64,000 nt of DNA from a bacterium (GTDB lineage Bacteria; SAR324; XYD2-FULL-50-16), in contig JAHJTV010000063.1 in the NCBI GenBank assembly GCA_018829445.1, positions 62,001 to 126,000 of the forward strand. Direction: 5' to 3'. Made by a program: the position numbers and the translations under genes. Below the pieces are notes generated by a model. That model was not told where the DNA came from. It did no database searches and saw only the letters and a list, made by a program, of their open reading frames with translations. Of this stretch, positions 28,194 to 36,789 are shown in pieces. The stretch's first letter is position 1; every line of letters begins with the position of its first letter.

Positions 28194-28720
28194 TTAGCCG
28201 TTATTAAACGAGTTGAAAAAATCAAATACTTTTTCCGGTGTTCTATTGTTATAGACAACAGCTTTGACCGCCTGAATCATGGCAACGGGATCTTCAGATT
28301 AAAAAACATTTCGGCCCGTATCAACTCCAGAGGCACTTTCCTGTACTACCCGGTAAACCATTGTCGATGCTTCCGGCTCAGGGATCTTAATCCCTCCTGC
28401 CATTATAATCGGTACCGGACATGAGGAGGTAACTGTTTCAAATCCTTTGCCGATATAATAGGTGTTCACATAGTGGGCTCCTAATTCTGCACTAATTCGC
28501 GTGGCCGACCTTAAATACTTGGTATATCCTTGCCGAACACCGTAACAGCCAAGGTGGGAATTCCATAGCACGTTCCCATATTAACCATTTTGGTCATGTT
28601 AATGATCGATTGTCTCTCGAACCCCTCTCTAATGAATACCTGCACTGCCATTGCCTTGCATTCAACCTGATGGAATCTTCAATATTCACAGCTATATCTT
28701 CATTTTGGTAATGAAAGAAA
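28194..28720 (-). pseudogene. decayed LsrF/DhnA-type class I aldolase (thiolase) remnant
   Basis: Pieces of one protein can be read on the minus strand in alternating frames. They are EDIAVNIEDSIRLNA, then AMAVQVFIREGFERQS...YGIPTLAVTVFGKD, then TKYLRSATRISAELGAHYVNTYY...ASGVDTGRNVF, and finally SEDPVAMIQAVKAVVYN ending at a TAA (28194-28196). In order they match the C-terminal two thirds of LsrF/DhnA-family aldolases. At least three frame changes (near 28650, 28530 and 28310) and the absence of the N-terminal barrel strands show that the gene is dead. The longest uninterrupted piece is 28299-28571. Confidence 0.8.
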
Positions 28721-29086
28721 TTATCCTCATTACATGGTGGCATTCAGGACAAATCAAAGGATCTTCCTTGCAAATCTTCAAAACCCATTTGGTTTATTTA
28801 AAAGTTGGCAATTCTTTATTGCGTTAAATGAAAAAAGCCATCCCTGATATCAACCAACTGGCAATCGAACTCGGTTGATCGTGTTGTCAGACATTCAAAT
28901 TGGCATCAGTCTGGCCCAAAGCAGTTTCAGAAATGGGAAAAGAGAGAGTTTCGTTATCGGGAATTATTCATCTATGCAAATTGCGCTTCTGAAAAAAGGT
29001 TACAATATCAATAGGTAATAAGCTGGCATCAAATCTGCAGAAAGATCCGCAAAGGTTATCCAGATAAATTTATTGATGGTGCATTT
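28721..29086 (+). promoter_or_regulatory. upstream region of the export genes with a possible sigma-54 site
   Basis: No intact gene is seen in this 366-bp stretch. At 28901-28916 the sequence TGGCATCAGTCTGGCC has GG and GC in the exact spacing of a sigma-54 (-24/-12) promoter, though it departs from the consensus TGGCAC-N5-TTGC at two positions. It lies about 170 bp before the GTG of the HlyD-like gene. An NtrC-type, sigma-54-dependent regulator is encoded at 33658 in the same gene group, which makes the match more interesting but does not prove it. Confidence 0.3.
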
Positions 29087-30343
29087 GTGGACATTTCAGT
29101 TGAAGATAAAAAAAGTAAACTCATCTACATTAAAATTTTGTTAGTGATTTTGGTGTTGGGTTGTATTGTAACCGGTATAATCCTGCTTAATCAAGATGCA
29201 AAACAGATGCGTGTAGACAGTGCAGAGCTGATGATTTCACAGGTGGAACAGGGGGAGCTTTTTCTGGAGGTTAGGGGAACAGGTTCTTTCCTTCCAGAAT
29301 CACAATATTGGATCAGCTCGGCCAGGCAGTCGATTTTGGATAAGCTGTATGTTAAAACGGGTGACATTGTAAAAAAAAACCAGTTGTTGATGTCTCTTTC
29401 CGCCCCAGAGTTGCAGCAACAGATGCAAAATAAAGAGTGGCAAATTAAATTCCTAAAAGCTCAATTAAATGCTAAAAGTCATTCGGTTGAAATGCTTTTA
29501 GCGGAGCAGCAGGTAAACTATGAAGAAGCTAAATTTGAGTATAACCTGGTATTGCAGCAAGTGGATATCGAGCAAAAGCTTCGTGATAGAAAATTCCCCC
29601 AATTAAATAATTCCGAATGGGAAAAGTTACTGACAGAGAAAGAGCATTACAGAGAAGTCATGCAACTTGAAAAAGCATGGATAGATACAATTGAAGCCAG
29701 TCGAAATGCAGATCTTGAGGTCATTAGGACTCAGCTTGATCAATCTCTGTTCGAATTGAAAACAATAGAAGAGAAAGTGGAAAACCTCAACATCAAAGCT
29801 CCCAGGGATGGGTTTGTACAGAATTTATCTGTTGAGGAGGGGCAAACAATCGAAACAGGAATACCACTGGTCAAACTGACAGGCATCGACAGTTTATATG
29901 TAGAACTTAAAATCGGCCAGGACCAGATCGCACAAGTAGAAAAAGAGCAAAAAGTCGTTATTTCGACAAGACATGGAAGCATCAGCGGATTTGTCAGGCA
30001 CATACATGGCGCCGTTGAACAGGGTACCGTATCAGTTGATGTCGAGTTAACAGCAAAATTGCCCAAAGGCGCTAAAGAGGGTCAAAGGGTGGATGGTACC
30101 ATTACTATTGATCACCTTTCCAAAGCAGTCTTTGTCGATAGACCGGCCCATATCCAGGCCAACCAAAGTAGCTGGGTTTTTCGTCTGGACAAGGAGGGCA
30201 AAAAAGCGGATCGGGTAAAAGTACAATTCGGTAAAACCGGGGTACACAAAATTGAAGTTATCGCCGGTCTATCTGTCGGAGATAGAATTATCGTCTCTGA
30301 ACTGGGGAATTGGAATATGAAAAACAGCATTCTCATTCGATAG
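29087..30343 (+). CDS. HlyD/MacA-like periplasmic adaptor protein
   Basis: The 418-residue protein has one N-terminal membrane anchor (about 13-35), a lipoyl-like half motif (LDKLYVKTGDIVKKNQLL, about 83-100), a long alpha-helical hairpin (about 105-230) and the second lipoyl half (NIKAPRDGFVQNLSVEEGQ, about 238-256). Beta-barrel and membrane-proximal domains follow. It should link the MacB-type ABC transporter encoded next to the outer membrane or periplasm. The first codon is a GTG (29087). The gap to the ATPase gene is 154 bp. Confidence 0.87.
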   Translation: MDISVEDKKSKLIYIKILLVILVLGCIVTGIILLNQDAKQMRVDSAELMISQVEQGELFLEVRGTGSFLPESQYWISSARQSILDKLYVKTGDIVKKNQLLMSLSAPELQQQMQNKEWQIKFLKAQLNAKSHSVEMLLAEQQVNYEEAKFEYNLVLQQVDIEQKLRDRKFPQLNNSEWEKLLTEKEHYREVMQLEKAWIDTIEASRNADLEVIRTQLDQSLFELKTIEEKVENLNIKAPRDGFVQNLSVEEGQTIETGIPLVKLTGIDSLYVELKIGQDQIAQVEKEQKVVISTRHGSISGFVRHIHGAVEQGTVSVDVELTAKLPKGAKEGQRVDGTITIDHLSKAVFVDRPAHIQANQSSWVFRLDKEGKKADRVKVQFGKTGVHKIEVIAGLSVGDRIIVSELGNWNMKNSILIR

Positions 30344-30497
30344 AGCACACCGCAAAAACTTTGTATGCGAGGAAAAAGGTGATGTTACAAATTTTTTGGC
30401 ATTCACCGTTACTCTTTTATTGCTTGGGAACAGGATTTGGCTGTTAACAGGTTTTATATCTCAATACACAAGGTTAAATTTTTAAATAGAGGAAATC

Positions 30498-31220
30498 ATG
30501 AACGCTCCCTTAATCGAAGTGGAACATCTAAAAAAAATATTTTATAGCAGTGAAGTTGAAACGATTGCTCTGGCAGATATTAATTTGACACTGTATGAAG
30601 GCGAGTATGTTGCGATTACAGGACCTTCAGGATGTGGCAAAACAACGTTGTTATCCATTTTGGGTTTGTTGGATACACCCACCGAGGGAAGTTACAAACT
30701 GAGTGGGATCAATGTCGGTGATTTGAATAACAACAAAAGAGCTCAAATCAGAAACCGGCATATCGGATTCATTTTTCAATCGTTTAACTTGATTTCCGAT
30801 CTGTCCGTCCAGGAAAATGTCGAGTTACCCTTAACCTACCAAAAGGGTGTAAAAAACAAGGATCGAAGCCAGCGGGCAATGGAAGTACTTGAAAAAGTAG
30901 ATATGGCTCATCGTCGAGATCATTTTACAAATCAGCTTTCCGGAGGACAGCAACAACGTGTTGCAGTAGCGCGGGCACTGGTTACAAGTCCTGATTTTTT
31001 ATTAGCTGATGAGCCGACTGGAAATCTTGACAGCAAAAATGCGTCCCGGGTTTTGGAGCTTTTAAAAAAACTGAATCAGGAAGGAACAACCATTTGTATG
31101 GTGACGCATGATCCCAGATCTGCCTCGGCTGCAAAACGTAATATCCGAATAATAGATGGGATGGTGGTCGAAGACGAGACGAATGACGGTCTATCAACCG
31201 CTATGGCAGAAGGAGATTGA
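30498..31220 (+). CDS. ABC transporter ATPase, MacB/LolD family
   Basis: The 240-residue stand-alone ATPase has Walker A GPSGCGKTTLL near 40, IGFIFQSFNLI after the Q-loop, signature LSGGQQQRV near 144 and Walker B LLADEPTGNLD near 166, the characteristic LolD/MacB sequence. It is preceded by aggaaatc as ribosome binding site and overlaps the permease gene by 4 bp. It powers mechanotransmission by the FtsX-type permease that follows and not classical substrate passage. Confidence 0.93.
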   Translation: MNAPLIEVEHLKKIFYSSEVETIALADINLTLYEGEYVAITGPSGCGKTTLLSILGLLDTPTEGSYKLSGINVGDLNNNKRAQIRNRHIGFIFQSFNLISDLSVQENVELPLTYQKGVKNKDRSQRAMEVLEKVDMAHRRDHFTNQLSGGQQQRVAVARALVTSPDFLLADEPTGNLDSKNASRVLELLKKLNQEGTTICMVTHDPRSASAAKRNIRIIDGMVVEDETNDGLSTAMAEGD

Positions 31221-33640
31221 CCATGATAGGCAACATCAAATATGCGTTTCGTCTAATGTTAAAAAAACCGTTTTTTACTTTACTTACCCTATTTGTGCTA
31301 ACCCAGGGAATGTCTTCCACTCTCACGACTTTTTCCATTATCAATGTTATCAGCTATAAGGCCCTTGATTTTCCGAATGGTGACAGAATGGTTATTGTGG
31401 ATGCCAGGGAGAAAAAACGATATCGCTTTACTAATAGGATCAACTATTTTGATTTTCTGTATTATCAACAGAATCAGACCAAACTGGAACATCTGGCTGC
31501 ATTTAAACAAGAATCTGCCTGTATCGCCTTAACAACAGAATCGGAGTGCTACATTGCCGCAAAGGTACAACCAGAAATCTTCGCGCTGTTAAAAACAAAT
31601 CCTGTATTGGGGAGAAACTTTGCCGTTGATGAAACACGCATTCACTCAGCACCGGTTGCGATTATCAGTCATGAATTATGGACAAGCAGATATTTGAACA
31701 ATGCAGAAATTGTCGGAAAACAAATTATTATCAATGGCATAAATAGAGAGGTTATCGGAGTGATGCCCGCTGGTTTCAAATTCCCAAACTCAGCGATGGT
31801 ATGGTTACCCTTGGTTGTTGATTTGAGCCTTGAACGGGAAAAAGTGGATTCGGTAGCGGGCCTGGCTTTTTTAAAACCAGGGGTCAGTCTGACGGATTTA
31901 AACACGGAACTAGAATTCCTGGCAAATCAATTGGAGATAAACCACAATGGTGAGGCTGACATCAGCGCTTTTGCTACCAGTTTAAAACTGTGGTCGTTGG
32001 GGCAACATGATTATAGAATATTTAACACCATGCTTCTTTGTGTGTTCTTTGTATTGATGGTAGCGTGTGCTAATGTGGCAAGTCTTTTATTGGCAAATGC
32101 CTATGAACGAAAAGGGGAAACAGCTGTTCGCATGGCGCTGGGGGCTCCCCGCTGGAAAATTATTGTTCAAAGGTTGACCGAGAGTTTTATAATCTGTCTC
32201 ATCGGTGGTGTTTTTGCAGTTTCATTGACTGCTTGGGACTTGGAGTCTATGAATGCAGATTTGCAGAAAATGTTGGACTTCGAATTGTTCTGGTGGGATT
32301 TCAAAATGGAACCGGACACACTCGTTTTTGCTTTGGCAATTTTGTTTCTGACAACCCTACTTTCAGCACTCTATCCCGCAGTGAAGGCATCAAAAGCTGA
32401 TTTTAATAATATCTTGAAGGATGGTTCCTACGGATCGGAAAGCAAAGAATCGGGTCGTCTAATGAAGTTGCTGATTATATTCGAAATTGCTTTGTCTTGT
32501 GCCCTGGTGATCACAGCCAGTTTAATGGCAACCGCTTCTTATATAAATTCAAATGTGGATTTTGGTATTGATACCAAAGGCTATTTGACCGCAGAGTACG
32601 CCATACCCAAGTCACTCTACACCACGATTGAAGACCTTGAGGCACTAAAAGAATCCATACGATTATCAATACTAAAGGAACCAGGCATTGGGGGAGCCAC
32701 CCTTTCATCAGTTGTGCCAGCCAAAGACGATGCAAGTATTAGCTATCACAAACCTGGTGAAGTTTATAACAATTCGGAAGATTATTCCGTTGCGGGTTGG
32801 GGGTTCACTGACAAAGCTTATTTTGAAACTTTCAACATTCGGTTGTTGCAAGGCAGGTTTTACAGTGATCTGGACTTTACGGGAAGACTTGTTAAAACTG
32901 TCGTCAGTAAAAGTTTTGCAGATCAAACCTGGCCCAATCAAAATGCCATTGGCAAACGATTTTTTATTACCAACCGCGAAAAGATCGATGTGTACGAAAT
33001 GGAAGTAATTGGTATTGTTCCTCATGTTATCAACGATACAGATCCAGAAATGATAAAACGGGGCTCAATCTACGTCCCGTCATATCTGAAGGCTCTTGAT
33101 GAAGGGTATATCTCCCTAAAAACATCCAGTGATAATCCTGTATCATTCGCTCAAACACTTAAAAAAGCTGTCTATCAAGTCAGCCCCGATATTCGAATAA
33201 AAAACATAATGAGTCTCGAAGATGGAATCGCGCAATCGGCCAGTAAGATTGGGATGATTGGTGGTGTGTATTTAAATTTTGGTATTCTGGCGTTAATTTT
33301 CACACTGGCTGGGATCTATGGGGTCATGTCCAAATCCATTCAGCAAAAAACAAAAGAAATTGGTATCCGTAGGGCCTTAGGCGCCATGGACAAATCTATC
33401 TTTCTTTGGCTCCTAAAAAAAGGATGGTGGCAGCTTACCATTGGCCTGATTCTCGGTCTTATTCTAGGAGGCTTGCTAACTTACACACTAATGGATATGA
33501 TTGCCATTGTGGGTCAGTTGATTCCAGTTATCTTTCTACTCGTTACCTTTTTTATAATTTTAGTAGTGAATGCAGCGATTGCCATCCCGGCAAGAAAGGC
33601 ATTAAAAATTGAACCTTCAGCAGCCCTTCAATTTGATTAG
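31217..33640 (+). CDS. FtsX/MacB-type ABC permease (ADOP-like, two FtsX modules)
   Basis: The 807-residue protein has two copies of the unit MacB-periplasmic domain plus FtsX domain. Unit one has a membrane helix near 20-42, a periplasmic domain, and three helices ending with ASLLLANAYERKGETAVRMALGA (about 287-308). Unit two has a helix near 415-435, a second periplasmic domain, and three helices with the EIGIRRALGA motif near 715. This duplicated form is common in Acidobacteria and deltaproteobacteria (ADOP permeases) and is often linked to export of peptides or antibiotics. It overlaps the ATPase gene, and the regulator gene starts 17 bp after its stop. Confidence 0.9.
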   Translation: MTMIGNIKYAFRLMLKKPFFTLLTLFVLTQGMSSTLTTFSIINVISYKALDFPNGDRMVIVDAREKKRYRFTNRINYFDFLYYQQNQTKLEHLAAFKQESACIALTTESECYIAAKVQPEIFALLKTNPVLGRNFAVDETRIHSAPVAIISHELWTSRYLNNAEIVGKQIIINGINREVIGVMPAGFKFPNSAMVWLPLVVDLSLEREKVDSVAGLAFLKPGVSLTDLNTELEFLANQLEINHNGEADISAFATSLKLWSLGQHDYRIFNTMLLCVFFVLMVACANVASLLLANAYERKGETAVRMALGAPRWKIIVQRLTESFIICLIGGVFAVSLTAWDLESMNADLQKMLDFELFWWDFKMEPDTLVFALAILFLTTLLSALYPAVKASKADFNNILKDGSYGSESKESGRLMKLLIIFEIALSCALVITASLMATASYINSNVDFGIDTKGYLTAEYAIPKSLYTTIEDLEALKESIRLSILKEPGIGGATLSSVVPAKDDASISYHKPGEVYNNSEDYSVAGWGFTDKAYFETFNIRLLQGRFYSDLDFTGRLVKTVVSKSFADQTWPNQNAIGKRFFITNREKIDVYEMEVIGIVPHVINDTDPEMIKRGSIYVPSYLKALDEGYISLKTSSDNPVSFAQTLKKAVYQVSPDIRIKNIMSLEDGIAQSASKIGMIGGVYLNFGILALIFTLAGIYGVMSKSIQQKTKEIGIRRALGAMDKSIFLWLLKKGWWQLTIGLILGLILGGLLTYTLMDMIAIVGQLIPVIFLLVTFFIILVVNAAIAIPARKALKIEPSAALQFD

Positions 33641-33657
33641 AAATAGCCTATGGTTTC

Positions 33658-35049
33658 ATGCGGATGAAAAAAATACTGATTGCAGACGATGACGCCGGGA
33701 TCCGCTCCTCGCTGTCATTTCTTTTAACAACCGAGGGCTTTACGCCACTAACAGCGACTACTCCGGGTGAAATAATCTCAATTCTGGAAAAAGAATCGGT
33801 AGATGCAGTCCTTTTGGATTTGAACTACCAAAAAGATACGACTTCGGGAATGGAAGGGTTGAACCTGATTAGTAAAATCGTGAAAATCAATGGCAATCTT
33901 CCAATTATTGTTATGACTGGTTGGGCTACTGTTACTGTTGCTGTGGAAGCCATGAGAAGAGGAGCAAAAGATTTCATTGAAAAACCTTGGCACAATGAAC
34001 GTTTAATCAGTATCTTAAACACCCAAATTCGTTTGTTAAAAACCGAGCAACAGAATAAGCAATTAAAACAAAAAAACAGTTCTTTAAAGCTGACCCTGTC
34101 TGAGCTCTCCAATTCAGAGGCAGGTGATATAATGGGCTTGAAGTCTCTTGTTATGCGAGAACTGATGAAGAAAATCAAGCAAATAGCTCTGGCGAATATT
34201 AATATTCTTTTAACGGGTGAGAATGGCACTGGTAAAAGTCTCTTGGCCTATACAATCCACCAACAAAGTGAGAGGAGGGAACAACCATTTGTTTCGGTAA
34301 ATCTGGGTGCGATTCCGGAGAATCTCTTTGAAAGTGAACTGTTCGGGCACACCAAAGGAGCGTTTACAGGTGCGCACAAAGACCGCATAGGACGATTTGA
34401 ACTGGCAGAAAAAGGATCTCTTTTCCTGGATGAAGTTGGGAACCTGACTTTGTCTCAGCAGGCAAAACTACTTAGAGTTCTGGAAGAAAAATGCTATGAA
34501 CCTGTTGGCTCTTCCATTACACAAAAAGCGGATATTCGATTGATTGCCGCTACCAACGCCAATTTACTTGAGGAGGTTAAATCACAGACATTCCGCGAAG
34601 ATCTTTACTATCGTATAAACACAGTATCTCTTCGCGTTCCGTCACTTAGAGAAAGAGAGGAGGATATTCCGGAACTGGCACATTTTTTTCTTAAGCAATT
34701 CAGCAGCAAACATAAAAGGGATGTGCAAAAAATTGATGAAAAAGCAGTGCAGACCCTGGTTTCTTATCCTTGGCCGGGTAATGTCCGTGAATTAAGCCAT
34801 ACCATTGAGAGGGCGGTGCTCTTTACCACCGGCAACACAATAGAAAGGAATAATCTGGGATTAACCATATCACCATCTGAATCGACTGTGGGGAATCCTG
34901 ATATTTTTGACATACCACTTGAAGAAGCCGAAAAAATCCTGATTAGCCACGCTTTGAAGAAAGCAAAAGGCAACGCAAAACAGGCGCAAAAAACTCTCGG
35001 ATTAAGTAAGTCTAGCTTTTATCGTCGCTTGGAAAAATTTGGGTTATGA
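33658..35049 (+). CDS. sigma-54-dependent response regulator, NtrC family
   Basis: The 463-residue protein has a receiver domain (ILIADDDAG; phospho-acceptor Asp in LLDLNY near 58; Lys in FIEKPW). The AAA+ domain has Walker A GENGTGKS near 187 and the sigma-54 contact loop GAFTGA near 233. A C-terminal Fis-type helix-turn-helix follows (NAKQAQKTLGLSKSSFYRRL). The start may be ATG 33658 or 33664. It should activate sigma-54 promoters when phosphorylated by the kinase whose gene overlaps its end by four bases. Its operon position after the export genes suggests control of them. Confidence 0.93.
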   Translation: MRMKKILIADDDAGIRSSLSFLLTTEGFTPLTATTPGEIISILEKESVDAVLLDLNYQKDTTSGMEGLNLISKIVKINGNLPIIVMTGWATVTVAVEAMRRGAKDFIEKPWHNERLISILNTQIRLLKTEQQNKQLKQKNSSLKLTLSELSNSEAGDIMGLKSLVMRELMKKIKQIALANINILLTGENGTGKSLLAYTIHQQSERREQPFVSVNLGAIPENLFESELFGHTKGAFTGAHKDRIGRFELAEKGSLFLDEVGNLTLSQQAKLLRVLEEKCYEPVGSSITQKADIRLIAATNANLLEEVKSQTFREDLYYRINTVSLRVPSLREREEDIPELAHFFLKQFSSKHKRDVQKIDEKAVQTLVSYPWPGNVRELSHTIERAVLFTTGNTIERNNLGLTISPSESTVGNPDIFDIPLEEAEKILISHALKKAKGNAKQAQKTLGLSKSSFYRRLEKFGL

Positions 35050-36347
35050 AAAAAGTCATGCTCTTATCCATTCAATTGGCGATCGGGATTTTCCTGCCTT
35101 TTATTGCGTCTGTTGTTGTGCTGGTTTACCATTTTGGCATACGGCCCGGAATTTTTATTTTTGTTCTCACATTATTTTTCTTTTGCCTTTACTGGTATGG
35201 ATTCTTACTTTTAAAAATCCGGGATAAATTCCGTATCGCTGCCACTTTATTGGAATCCTCATCTGCCAATGAACATACCTACAGAGGCCCCCATCAAAGC
35301 TGGGATAATAGTTTTTCAATGCTCATCGATGAGATCAACCGGTTATCCGACACCCTACAAAAAAAACAAAATGAGATCATTGCAAAATCGGCTTTGTTAA
35401 AAAAAATCCTGGATAAAATACCGGTTGCAATATTGACCTTCGACACCAATCATCAGGTTACGCTGGCCAATCCCCAAGCGGGCAATCTGTTTGACTGTCT
35501 TCCCGACAGCCTTTTGAACAAGACTGCTGAACATCTTAATTTAAATGAAATTATTATCCGGAAAAAAGGAGTTTTGGAACATCATTTTCCAGCCGAATCG
35601 GGAAAATGGAGGTTTGAAGTCACTCATTTTTTCAACACAGGGGATGAAAACCTGCTGCTGTTGATAACCAATCTAACACAACCCCTGATAGAGGAGACAC
35701 TAAATGCCTGGAAGCGACTCATACGGGTGATCAGTCATGAAATAAACAATTCCCTTGCTCCAATTCAATCCACTGCCGATACGATTGCCAACCTTTTGTC
35801 TCAAACAAACATTAGTCAGGTGGATTTAATGCAATCAGGACTGGAGCTAATTACAGAGAGAACCCGACACCTGCACGGTTTTATCAATGAATACAGCCGT
35901 ATCACAAAACTACCCAAGCCCCAATTAAAATCTGTTGTCTTAAGCGATCTTCTGGATCATGTTCAAGCGCTTTATCAGGAGCAGCAATTCATCTGCAGTG
36001 GACAACTGGATGTGACGCTTGAAATCGATGCAACAATGGTTCAGCAGGCCTTGATTAATCTGGTAAAAAATGCCAGGGAAGCTATGGGAAAAAAGAGAGG
36101 AGTAATTGAATTTAACGGAAGAATTCAAAAAAACAGATATGTTTTATTCATCAAAGACCAGGGACACGGGATCGCTAACCCGGAAAATATTCTGACTCCA
36201 TTTTATACCACAAAGCAAAAAGGGTCAGGCATCGGTCTGGCCCTTTGCCACCAAATCATCGAAGCCCACCAGGGAACACTGGCGATTCAAAACAGATCTG
36301 GAGGAATAGGAGCAGAAGTGGTGTTAACGTTCCCCATTGGAAGCTAA
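35046..36347 (+). CDS. membrane sensor histidine kinase, NtrY-like
   Basis: The 433-residue kinase has two closely spaced N-terminal membrane helices (about 5-28 and 36-55), a short HAMP-like/linker stretch and a PAS-like domain (about 120-205). The H-box ISHEINNSLAPI has the phospho-acceptor His near 229. The HATPase domain shows NLVKNAREAM, DQGHGI and GSGIGLALCHQ. With almost no extracytoplasmic loop it probably senses a membrane or cytoplasmic signal. The gene overlaps that of the NtrC-type regulator. Confidence 0.92.
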   Translation: MKKVMLLSIQLAIGIFLPFIASVVVLVYHFGIRPGIFIFVLTLFFFCLYWYGFLLLKIRDKFRIAATLLESSSANEHTYRGPHQSWDNSFSMLIDEINRLSDTLQKKQNEIIAKSALLKKILDKIPVAILTFDTNHQVTLANPQAGNLFDCLPDSLLNKTAEHLNLNEIIIRKKGVLEHHFPAESGKWRFEVTHFFNTGDENLLLLITNLTQPLIEETLNAWKRLIRVISHEINNSLAPIQSTADTIANLLSQTNISQVDLMQSGLELITERTRHLHGFINEYSRITKLPKPQLKSVVLSDLLDHVQALYQEQQFICSGQLDVTLEIDATMVQQALINLVKNAREAMGKKRGVIEFNGRIQKNRYVLFIKDQGHGIANPENILTPFYTTKQKGSGIGLALCHQIIEAHQGTLAIQNRSGGIGAEVVLTFPIGS

Positions 36348-36789
36348 AATCGTTCCTTGACCTATCCAGGTTTGATATTATTGATAAATGAATAAAAGTC
36401 ACGCTGAATGCTTTAGGCGTAGAAATATGTTTTTCCCAAAGCTTTTTCAGATGGTGGAACAGGAGTAATTCGGATCAGGCTAAAAAACTAATCAGGTAGG
36501 TTTTTTATAATAAATGGTCACTATCTATCAGTATTAGTTGGAAAAATCATTGGTTTTATTCTGAAAATATAAAAAACCGTACTAAAGACCTCCAAAAAAA
36601 CTCAAAACAACATTTCAAGGTAGTATTTTCTCGCAATTTGTTTTCTATTGCCTTTTGACCTCAATCGTGCTAGTCCTTAGTCTCTTGTGATCTGCCATAT
36701 GCTTTTTATGCATATGTGGAACTGCCATTCTCGTTTGTTAATGAGTTCCATTAACCAAGTACACTAAAAATATATTCTGGAGGTCGATA
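36348..36789 (+). promoter_or_regulatory. AOR upstream region with two dyads
   Basis: The 442-bp gap holds no gene. Two good inverted repeats lie within 95 bp of the AOR start: catatgc-N7-gcatatg (36696-36716) and gttaatg-N5-cattaac (36737-36755). They are candidate operator sites for control of the tungsten-enzyme operon. A ribosome binding site (tggaggtc) precedes the ATG at 36790. Confidence 0.45.
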
